Source of the DNA: JABDPF01 sp036351575
GTDB lineage: Bacteria; Pseudomonadota; Gammaproteobacteria; Xanthomonadales; SZUA-36
Reading direction: 5' to 3'
NCBI GenBank assembly: GCA_036351575.1
Contig: JAZBPJ010000064.1
Coordinates: 1-45,997, forward strand
Length of the DNA: 45,997 bases
Shown here in pieces: positions 34,309 to 41,113 of the stretch. Numbering within the stretch: position 1 is the stretch's first letter; each line of letters starts with the position of its first letter. The translations under genes and the position numbers were made by a program. The notes beneath the pieces are model-generated. The model ran no database searches and was not told the origin of the DNA. It saw nothing but the letters and a program-made list of their open reading frames with translations.

Positions 34309-34472
34309 GAAATTCCCCGCTTGACCTGCTGTGGCAAAAACGCGACAGCCGTGACGGTGATTTTCCAATAAATGCTGGCTCAAAGATACCCGAAAGAGAA
34401 CAATTCCCGCTATTTCATGATCCTATGCCGGGATTCGACGGCCATCGCCGCGTCTTCGCAGGACACCCCGAT

Positions 34473-34540
34473 AACAAGGCATGTTGCATATTAACAACAG
34501 GGCTGTTCTATTCATGCAAAAACACTACTAAAGCCTTGTT
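34473..34540. promoter_or_regulatory. Nested inverted repeats upstream of the IPTL-CTERM gene
   Basis: Three complementary arm pairs are nested: AACAAGGC (34473-34480) with GCCTTGTT (34533-34540), TTGCAT (34484-34489) with ATGCAA (34514-34519), and AACAG (34496-34500) with CTGTT (34503-34507). The inner two share one centre and the outer is offset by 5 bp. The region is AT-rich and lies between divergent hemH and the secreted-protein gene; it could be an operator or a 5'-leader structure. Confidence 0.5.
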
Positions 34541-34602
34541 TTATCTGTTGATTCTGCTAGCATGGCCTTCCGCGTGAAGTGAGCGAGGCGCAGGCCTGTC
34601 CG

Positions 34603-36204
34603 ATGCCAAAACCAGGAAAATTTTTACTGACCACGTTGCTGGTGTCGGTCACGACCGTGGCCGCAGCCGCTCCCGTGGGCTACAGCATCAATTCGGACAG
34701 CCCGAGCGACTACGCCGACAGCCTGTACCGCATCGACCTCGCGACCGGCGATGAAACCTGGATTGCGCCGGTGTTCTCCTTCGGCGAAGCCCGCATCGAC
34801 GTCGAAGGCCTGGCCTTCGCGTCAGACGGCATCCTCTGGGGCCTCGATGAATCCTCGATGACGCTGTTTCCGCTCAACCCGGAAACCGGCCTCGTGCAGT
34901 CAGAGAAAGAGGTGTTCCTGTCAAGTGATCCGGCTTACCCCGGCGAAGCATTGCCTTCCCAGGGCAATGACTTCGGCATGACGTTCACCTGTGACGGCAG
35001 CCTCTATTTCACCTCTGTCGCCAAGGGCGCCCTTTACCGCCTGGAATTGGACGGCAGCTACCGGCGGATCGGCAGCGACAATTCGCTTGGCTCGAATATC
35101 GGCGCGCTGGCGGCCTGGGGCGATACGCTATTCGGTCTCGGGAACGGCCTGGACGGCAGCCTGAACACGGACGAGCCGGCGATCTTTGAAATCGACACCG
35201 CGACGGGCGTCGCCACCAAGCGCTTCGATCTGCCGAACGAGGTCGACCCCTATGCCGAGGGCGGCCTGTCCTTCGACGACGAGGGTAGCCTCTGGGCCAT
35301 CACGGACCGCAGGGACAAGTTCGGAGCCGCCCAGCCGAGCCAGATCCTGAAAATCGACGTGGATACCGGCACGGTTACGGAATACGGCAACAACACCTCG
35401 GAATCGGGCTTTGAAAGCCTGGCCGTGACGGTGCCCCGCGGTTGCACTGCCGCCTCCGGCGCCCAGTTCAAGGTCCAGAAACAGTTTGTCGACGGCAACG
35501 ACAGCCTGCCGACCACCCTGGGCATGAGCTGCAACTCGGGACTCCCGCTGGAGCAAAGCGTTACCGTGCAGCCCGGCGAGGGCATCGACGTCACGTTCAC
35601 AGTCACCGACTTCCAGGACGGGGAACTGGATTGCACGATCCGGGAAACCACACCCGCGGGTTACATTGCCAGCTACGACTGTTTTTCCGACGGCAGCTGT
35701 ACCGACAGCGCCACTGCGTGCAGCTTCACTGACGCCTCATCCGGCCAGGACAACCTGTGCGTGATCCGCAACTACCCCGAAGCGGTCGAAATCTCCGTCG
35801 AGGCGGAGTGGGTGCTGAGCGGCGAAGAAACCATCTTTGAAGACGACGCCGTTGCGGTCGACCTCGTCTGCCGCAATATCGTGGACGGCGACGGCGAATG
35901 GTCCCGGGGCGAAATGAGCTGGTCCTGGATCTTTTACTCCGACACGCCCGCCCAGACCGCCAACGTCCAGCCCGGCACCGGCAGCAGCGAGTGCCGCACG
36001 GTCGTCAGCTCGACGAGCAGCCATATCGAATCGGCAAGCAGCTGTGAAAACTGGACACCGGTGCTGCGCGGCGACTCGACGCTGTCCTGCCTGATCGTCA
36101 ACACGGAGTTCTTTGAAGGGATCCCGACACTGAGCCGTTCCGGCCTTCTCCTCGCCTCGATCCTGCTGCTCCTGACCGGGCTGTTCGCCACGCGGCGCTT
36201 CTGA
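34603..36204 (+). CDS. Secreted protein with IPTL-CTERM sorting signal
   Basis: A 533-residue exported protein. An N-terminal signal peptide (KFLLTTLLVSVTTVAAAA) precedes a beta-propeller-like region (about 25-290) with repeated YRIDLATG, LWGLDE and FEIDTATG type strands (DUF6923-like), then a cysteine-containing beta-sandwich part (about 290-490). The C-terminus has the tripartite IPTL-CTERM signal: IPTLSRSG, a hydrophobic helix, then RR. Such tails are processed by exosortase-type enzymes (exosortase H for IPTLxxWG forms). The Trp usually found is Ser here. ATG 34603 is preferred to GTG 34579 because it opens the signal peptide. No sorting enzyme is in the window; function unknown. Confidence 0.82.
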   Translation: MPKPGKFLLTTLLVSVTTVAAAAPVGYSINSDSPSDYADSLYRIDLATGDETWIAPVFSFGEARIDVEGLAFASDGILWGLDESSMTLFPLNPETGLVQSEKEVFLSSDPAYPGEALPSQGNDFGMTFTCDGSLYFTSVAKGALYRLELDGSYRRIGSDNSLGSNIGALAAWGDTLFGLGNGLDGSLNTDEPAIFEIDTATGVATKRFDLPNEVDPYAEGGLSFDDEGSLWAITDRRDKFGAAQPSQILKIDVDTGTVTEYGNNTSESGFESLAVTVPRGCTAASGAQFKVQKQFVDGNDSLPTTLGMSCNSGLPLEQSVTVQPGEGIDVTFTVTDFQDGELDCTIRETTPAGYIASYDCFSDGSCTDSATACSFTDASSGQDNLCVIRNYPEAVEISVEAEWVLSGEETIFEDDAVAVDLVCRNIVDGDGEWSRGEMSWSWIFYSDTPAQTANVQPGTGSSECRTVVSSTSSHIESASSCENWTPVLRGDSTLSCLIVNTEFFEGIPTLSRSGLLLASILLLLTGLFATRRF

Positions 36205-36279
36205 TCACCTGTCACCCCGGACTTCTCTCGGACGCGCTTTGCGTTAAACTTCCCCTGGGTTCAACAACGGAGCAATCGA

Positions 36280-36525
36280 ATGGGAATTGGTGGAATCAGC
36301 ATGTGGCAGTTGTTGATACTGCTTCTGATCGTGGTCCTGGTGTTCGGCACCAAGCGCCTGCGCAACATGGGCGGGGACCTCGGTGCAGCCGTGAAGGGCT
36401 TCCGCAAAGGCATGGAAGAAGAGCAGAAGCCGGAAGAGGATTCCGAACCTGACAGGATCACCTCCGAGTCCGTCGCGAAAAAGACATCGGATGAAAAAGC
36501 CCGCGACAAGGAACTGAGCGGCTGA
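36280..36525 (+). CDS. tatA: Twin-arginine translocase subunit TatA
   Basis: Pore-forming subunit of the Tat protein export system, 81 residues. One N-terminal membrane helix (WQLLILLLIVVLVFGTKRL), the FG hinge and an amphipathic helix (NMGGDLGAAVKGFRKGM), then an acidic, lysine-rich tail, as in TatA/E. GGAG lies 7 bp upstream of the ATG. First gene of tatABC. Confidence 0.97.
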   Translation: MGIGGISMWQLLILLLIVVLVFGTKRLRNMGGDLGAAVKGFRKGMEEEQKPEEDSEPDRITSESVAKKTSDEKARDKELSG

Positions 36526-36534
36526 TCCGAGCTC

Positions 36535-36846
36535 ATGTTCGACATCGGTTTCACCGAAATCCTGCTGCTCTCGCTCGTCGGGCTGATGGTCCTCGGCCCC
36601 GAACGGTTGCCGCGGGTCGCCCGCACGCTGGGCAGGATGGCGCAGAAGGCGCGCGCCAGCTGGCTCAGCCTGAGACGCCAGGTCGAGGCCGAGATGCGGG
36701 CGGAAGACATGAAAATTCCGCTCGAAAAATTCCAGAAAAATATAAGGGACACGGTAGACAACATCCGTAGCGAGGCGACCGGCAGCGAACGCAGCTCCAA
36801 GCCGGCGGCAAACTCCGAGGACGCGACGGACCCGCAACGTGACTGA
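36535..36846 (+). CDS. tatB: Twin-arginine translocase subunit TatB
   Basis: Substrate-receptor partner of TatC, 103 residues. The N-terminus MFDIGFTEILLLSLVGLMVLGPERLP is the standard TatB helix with the GPERLP hinge and the conserved Glu in the membrane; a longer amphipathic charged helix follows. It starts 9 bp after tatA and overlaps tatC by 8 bp. Confidence 0.97.
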   Translation: MFDIGFTEILLLSLVGLMVLGPERLPRVARTLGRMAQKARASWLSLRRQVEAEMRAEDMKIPLEKFQKNIRDTVDNIRSEATGSERSSKPAANSEDATDPQRD

Positions 36847-37612
36847 TAGCCAGGACCGCGAACAGAGTTTCTTTGAACACCTGATCGAGCTGCGCAGCCG
36901 CCTGCTCAAATCCTCGGCTGCCGTGTTGATCATTCTCCTGATCCTGCTTCCCTTCGCACGACGCATATATTCCATTCTTGCCGCGCCGCTGACCGCCGTG
37001 CTGCCCGAGGGCAGCAGCATGATCGCCATCGACGTTGCGTCGCCTTTCCTCACTCCGTTCAAGATGGCGCTGCTGCTGGCCCTGATCCTTGCCATTCCCT
37101 TCGTGCTTTACCAGGCCTGGGCCTTCGTCGCGCCGGCGCTCTACCGCGAGGAAAAGAAGCTGGCGCGGCCGCTGCTCTATTCCAGCGTCATACTTTTCTA
37201 CACCGGCTGCGCCTTCGCCTACTTCGTCGTGTTCCCGCTGGTATTCGGATTTTTCACGCGCGTGGCCCCGGAGGGCGTCACGGTGATGACGGACATCAGC
37301 AAGTACCTGGATTTCGTCATCACGCTGTTTCTCGCTTTTGGCCTGACCTTCGAAGTGCCGATTGCGACCATCGTGCTGGTGGCGACCGGTGTAACGACGA
37401 TTGAGAAACTGAAGAAAGCGCGTGCTTACGTGATCGTGGGCGCCTTCGCCCTGGGCATGATGCTGACGCCGCCGGACGTCATTTCCCAGACGCTCCTCGC
37501 CCTGCCGATGTGGGCCCTGTTCGAGTTCGGGCTCCTGATGGCCCGTATTCTGCTGCCGCACCGTGAATCGGCCGGCGGCGACGACGAAACCGCAGGTCAG
37601 GCCAGCAACTGA
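36839..37612 (+). CDS. tatC: Twin-arginine translocase subunit TatC
   Basis: Signal-peptide-binding core of the Tat translocase, 257 residues with six membrane helices. The N-terminal FFEHLIELRSRLL and the FVAPALYREEKK, FTRVAPEGVTVMTDISKYLDF and LTPPDVISQ blocks are diagnostic. It begins with GTG at 36839 inside the tatB end. Its 3' end overlaps the convergent membrane-protein gene by 16 bp. Confidence 0.97.
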   Translation: MTDSQDREQSFFEHLIELRSRLLKSSAAVLIILLILLPFARRIYSILAAPLTAVLPEGSSMIAIDVASPFLTPFKMALLLALILAIPFVLYQAWAFVAPALYREEKKLARPLLYSSVILFYTGCAFAYFVVFPLVFGFFTRVAPEGVTVMTDISKYLDFVITLFLAFGLTFEVPIATIVLVATGVTTIEKLKKARAYVIVGAFALGMMLTPPDVISQTLLALPMWALFEFGLLMARILLPHRESAGGDDETAGQASN

Positions 37613-38448
37613 CCGTCGTCCCCGCCGGAAGACAGCTCTTTCGGCGGGGTTTCCAGAACAAAAATCTGGCTGAACGAACAGTACTGGGTGCCAAAAAGCA
37701 GCAGCTGGAACAGCAGCAGCAGGGCCATGACCAGGCCCATGCCGATCGAACCCATCAGGGGTCCGGCGGCGGCCATCTGCAGCAGAAGGGCCGTCAGCAG
37801 CATGAACGGCACGGTGACCAGCAAAAGCGCCAGCCCGAGCGCCAGCATCGGCCGCCAATTGGCCATCAGCGCCTTCATACCCTGCACCAGCGCACGCCCA
37901 AGCCGGTAATTTCGAAACCAGACCAGGGGAATCGAGAAAAAGGTGATGGTTCCGCCAACCGCCAGGCTGATGGCGAAAGCGGCGAGAAGGCGAACCATGA
38001 AACCGGGGTCGATTTCTTCCAGCACGGCCGCATCGCCCTGCTGCAGACGGAGCAGCAGGGTCTCGTCGATCTGTGTCGTGCTGCCGAGCACGAAAGAGAC
38101 ACAGAGGATACTGATGCCGATCAGCAATGCGCCGGTGGCGAAAAAGCGTCCCAGGTGAGATGGAGAAAACAAGGGTGCGAACAGCACCAGCGGGCTGAAC
38201 GGCTTTTCGAGCCTGGCCCGGTGAAACGCTTCCAGGATTCCGGCGGTGAGCGCGGGGACCGAGAGCACGATGAAAATCCCGAGCAGCGGCAGCTGCACCA
38301 GGCTGAGCACCAGCTGCATCAGCAACGCGATAATCAGCAGCCGGGCGGCCTGGGAGCGAAGCAGCGCCAGGCTTTGAGCGAGCCACGAAAAGCCCTGCGA
38401 GGCCTCGAGCACCCTGAAATCCCTGCGGGGCGAATCCGGCGGGTTCAT
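37597..38448 (-). CDS. BPSS1780-like integral membrane protein of unknown function
   Basis: A 283-residue protein with about six hydrophobic helices and an N-terminal soluble start (FRVLEASQGFSWLAQSLALLR) of the type seen in the BPSS1780 family of uncharacterised proteobacterial membrane proteins. No catalytic motif recognised. The start at 38448 is chosen because the upstream extension is a low-complexity arginine-rich run lying in the preceding gene. It overlaps that LOG-family gene by 4 bp and is convergent with tatC. Confidence 0.75.
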   Translation of the reverse strand: MNPPDSPRRDFRVLEASQGFSWLAQSLALLRSQAARLLIIALLMQLVLSLVQLPLLGIFIVLSVPALTAGILEAFHRARLEKPFSPLVLFAPLFSPSHLGRFFATGALLIGISILCVSFVLGSTTQIDETLLLRLQQGDAAVLEEIDPGFMVRLLAAFAISLAVGGTITFFSIPLVWFRNYRLGRALVQGMKALMANWRPMLALGLALLLVTVPFMLLTALLLQMAAAGPLMGSIGMGLVMALLLLFQLLLFGTQYCSFSQIFVLETPPKELSSGGDDGQLLA

Positions 38449-39050
38449 TCTCTTACCGCCGCGAATTCTCGCGCGTCTGCGCTCCATGCGGGCGCGTCGT
38501 GCAAGGCCTGGATCACGTCTTTCGGATTTTCGACCAGCGCCCACATATCGCGGTGTCGCTCTGCCATGAACCGCTCGAGCACCGCGTTGTCCAGGAAATC
38601 AGCGAGGCGGTCGTAATAACCGTTGGTGTTGATCAGCAGAACCGGGCCGAGAAACTGGCCCAGGCGCTTCAGGGTGATCACTTCCAACAGTTCTTCGAGC
38701 GTTCCTGTGCCGCCGGGCAATGCGATGACGGCGTCCGAACCATCGATCATGCGCTGCTTGCGCTCCCGCATGTCGGACACGACGTCCAGGGCGGGCAGGC
38801 CGCGATGGCCGTGCTCGACCGTGTTCAGGAAACCCGGGATCACGCCGTGCACGTGCGCACCGGCGGCCAGGGCGCGGTCCGCCATGGCGCCCATCAGCCC
38901 GACACCGCCCCCGCCGTACACAATTTCCAGCCCGGACCGGCCCAGCCGGGTGCCAAGCTCTTCGGCTGCATCGTAATAGACTTTGCTCAGCCCGTTGCTG
39001 GAAGACGCGTAGACGGTAACCCGCCTGATATGTTCCGGTGCTCTATCCAT
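38445..39050 (-). CDS. LOG-family protein (nucleoside 5'-monophosphate phosphoribohydrolase)
   Basis: A 201-residue Rossmann-type protein with the two diagnostic motifs of the LOG/TIGR00730 group: IVYGGGGVGLMG (43-54) and PGGTGTLEE (112-120). Family members hydrolyse AMP or cytokinin ribotides to the free base and ribose 5-phosphate; in bacteria a housekeeping purine salvage role is usual. The start at 39050 is preferred by comparison with the usual N-terminus; longer starts up to 39116 are possible. It is divergent from the rhomboid gene with a 69-bp spacer. Confidence 0.9.
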   Translation of the reverse strand: MDRAPEHIRRVTVYASSSNGLSKVYYDAAEELGTRLGRSGLEIVYGGGGVGLMGAMADRALAAGAHVHGVIPGFLNTVEHGHRGLPALDVVSDMRERKQRMIDGSDAVIALPGGTGTLEELLEVITLKRLGQFLGPVLLINTNGYYDRLADFLDNAVLERFMAERHRDMWALVENPKDVIQALHDAPAWSADAREFAAVRE

Positions 39051-39119
39051 CCGTTTGCGGCCGCTGCATGTCATTGGGCCGCTATTGTAATATGATCGCG
39101 ACTTTAATAGAGGCACGCC

Positions 39120-39734
39120 GTGAACTATCGTCCAGTCAACACCGGGGGTTCACCCCTGGTCGCCACGCCCGCCTCCTTCGGCGTGATCATCTTGTGCGCG
39201 GCGGTATTCCTGACCGGCTTTCAGCCCCCGGGGTTTGCGCTCTGGCCGCTGGAAAGCGGCGTGTTTTCGGTATTCCAGCTGCTCACCTACGGTTTTCTTC
39301 ACGGCAACTTCAATCACCTGTTTTTCAACATGTTCGCGGTCTGGATGTTCGGCACCCAGCTGGAGCATGCATGGGGCAGCAAGCGCTGGCTGATCTATTA
39401 CCTGGTGTGCGTGGCGGGCGCCGGCGCCGTGCAACTGACCGTCCAGTTGTTCGAGGGCGGCATCTATCCGACCATCGGCGCTTCCGGCGGCGTTTTCGGC
39501 CTGCTCCTGGCCTACGGCGTGATGTGGCCGGAAAACCGCATTTTCCTGATTTTCTTTCCCGTACCGATAAAGGCGAAATGGTTCGTGCTGATCTATGGCG
39601 GCATCGAACTGCTTCTCGGCTTTACACGGGCCATGCCGGGCATCGCGCATTTCGCGCATCTGGGTGGCATGATTTTCGGATTTGCACTACTATATTTCTG
39701 GGGCTGGCGATTGGGTAGAACCTGGCATCGCTGA
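39120..39734 (+). CDS. Rhomboid-family intramembrane serine protease
   Basis: A 204-residue six-helix protease. Catalytic Ser122 is in GASGGVFG and the partner His180 in AHFAHLGG; the HGNFNHLFFN block (61-70) supplies the oxyanion His and Asn of helix 2. There is no extra soluble domain. The GTG start at 39120 has GAGG upstream and gives a short hydrophilic N-terminus. Substrate unknown; rhomboids cleave membrane proteins near their helix start. Confidence 0.94.
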   Translation: MNYRPVNTGGSPLVATPASFGVIILCAAVFLTGFQPPGFALWPLESGVFSVFQLLTYGFLHGNFNHLFFNMFAVWMFGTQLEHAWGSKRWLIYYLVCVAGAGAVQLTVQLFEGGIYPTIGASGGVFGLLLAYGVMWPENRIFLIFFPVPIKAKWFVLIYGGIELLLGFTRAMPGIAHFAHLGGMIFGFALLYFWGWRLGRTWHR

Positions 39735-39752
39735 CTTTCGGGCCCGATCATC

Positions 39753-40196
39753 ATGAAAAAAAAGGGAATCAAACCGGCCGCCCTGGCCGTCGCAATCGCT
39801 CTGTTTCTCGCCTTGCTTTCGGCCGCATGGATCTGGCATTCCCAGCCCGGCTACGAGTTGAGCCCCGGCAACCACGTTGTCGAACAGGCCTATCACGAAA
39901 ACCGCTCCGGCATGATGGTGGAGGTGTCCGGAAAAGTCGTGCGCCTTATCGAGACCGGAAAGAACGAGGGCTCACTGCAGTGGTTCCAGATCGCAACGCC
40001 CAACGGGCTGCGCCTGATGGTGGCACACGACCACGGGCTCGCCGAACCCATACCCCTCAAGCCGCGAGACGAGGTCACCGTGCGCGGCCAGTACGAGTGG
40101 ACCGAGACCGGCGGCACCCTGAGAAATACCGGGCGGGACAGCAGCCTGCGTCGCCTGCACGGCTGGATTCTGCACGACGGCCGCAAGTACGACTGA
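39753..40196 (+). CDS. DUF3465 family protein, copy 1
   Basis: A 147-residue protein with an N-terminal membrane helix or uncleaved signal (7-29) and a periplasmic DUF3465 domain: SGKVVRLIETGK, LQWFQIATPNGLRLMVAHDHGL, the DEVTVRGQYEWTETGG strand and a C-terminal HGWILHDGRKYD. The domain looks like an OB-type beta-barrel and its function is not known. It is the first of a tandem pair; by my count 89 of 147 aligned positions are identical to copy 2 without any gap. Confidence 0.83.
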   Translation: MKKKGIKPAALAVAIALFLALLSAAWIWHSQPGYELSPGNHVVEQAYHENRSGMMVEVSGKVVRLIETGKNEGSLQWFQIATPNGLRLMVAHDHGLAEPIPLKPRDEVTVRGQYEWTETGGTLRNTGRDSSLRRLHGWILHDGRKYD

Positions 40197-40354
40197 ATTT
40201 TTACCGGTTTCTTTCACTGCATTTCAGTTCGAACGGCAACACCGTCGTTCGGGCCGGCGCTCAGCACATTTTCAAGACTTGTGCTAATCTGAATACAGGG
40301 GAGGTGATTGGGCATAATCTGGAACAGCTGCGCGCAGTAAGGCGGTAGGTCACC

Positions 40355-40798
40355 ATGAAAAAGAAGGGGAAACATTCGGTCTTTCTGACCGGGATCATCC
40401 TGTTTGCCTCTATCTCGCTGATAGCGGGCTGGGCGTGGCACTCCATTCCCGGCTACGAAATGAGCCCGGGCAACCACATCGTGGAACGCGCCTATTATGA
40501 AGAACAGTCCGGCATCATGGTCGAGGCGACGGGCGAAGTCGTCCGCGTTCTGGGCGAAAAAAAGGACGACAGCTCGATGCAGTGGTTCCAGATGCGCACA
40601 CCCAGCGGTCAACGCCTGCTGGTAGGTCATGACCACGGCCTCGGTGAACGGATTCCGCTCAACCCGCAGGACACGGTTACCGTGCGCGGGCAATACGAAT
40701 GGTCGGAGACGGGCGGTACGATCCGGCAAACGGAGCGGGACAGAAGCCTTGAACGCCAGCACGGCTGGGTCGAATACGACGGCCGCAAATACGACTGA
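40355..40798 (+). CDS. DUF3465 family protein, copy 2 (tandem paralogue)
   Basis: Same length (147) and architecture as the preceding gene, aligning end to end without gaps. Strictly kept blocks include PGYE, SPGNH, QWFQ, HDHGL, VTVRGQYEW, ETGGT and GRKYD, while the membrane helix has diverged. The genes are separated by 158 bp that contain a possible promoter (CATAAT at 40311-40316), so copy 2 may be expressed separately. An ancient duplication with differing helices suggests specialised partners or expression. Function unknown. Confidence 0.83.
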   Translation: MKKKGKHSVFLTGIILFASISLIAGWAWHSIPGYEMSPGNHIVERAYYEEQSGIMVEATGEVVRVLGEKKDDSSMQWFQMRTPSGQRLLVGHDHGLGERIPLNPQDTVTVRGQYEWSETGGTIRQTERDRSLERQHGWVEYDGRKYD

Positions 40799-40818
40799 GC
40801 CCCCGCGGCCCGCAACGG

Positions 40819-41025
40819 TCAGTTCTCGAGTACGAACGTCACCTTGAGTATCACGCGATACTCCGTGATGTGACCCTGTCCGTCACAAATCACTTTCTGG
40901 CCCTCTATCCAGGCTCCCCGAACGTTCTTCAGCGTTTTGGCGGCCCGTTTCATGCCCTGGCGAACCGCTTCGTCGAACGACTCGTTCGACGACGATATGA
41001 TTTCAGTAACCCGTGCGACGGTCAT
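40819..41025 (-). CDS. Dodecin family flavin-binding protein
   Basis: A 68-residue protein typical of dodecin, the dodecameric flavin-storage/buffering protein: EIISSSNESFDEAVRQGMKRA helix, KNVRGAWIEGQKV with the flavin-stacking Trp, and a final YRVILKVTFVLE strand. Length and motif order are exact for the family. It stands alone, convergent with the DUF3465 pair. A flavin buffer would suit the flavin-rich Na+-NQR, but that link is only contextual. Confidence 0.93.
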   Translation of the reverse strand: MTVARVTEIISSSNESFDEAVRQGMKRAAKTLKNVRGAWIEGQKVICDGQGHITEYRVILKVTFVLEN

Positions 41026-41113
41026 TGTTCAACCTCCCGTGCATTTGGAATCAGCGCTACTTTCTACCGGTCGGCGAAACCCGTGTCACGTTTTACACGA
41101 TTGCCGGCTGATT

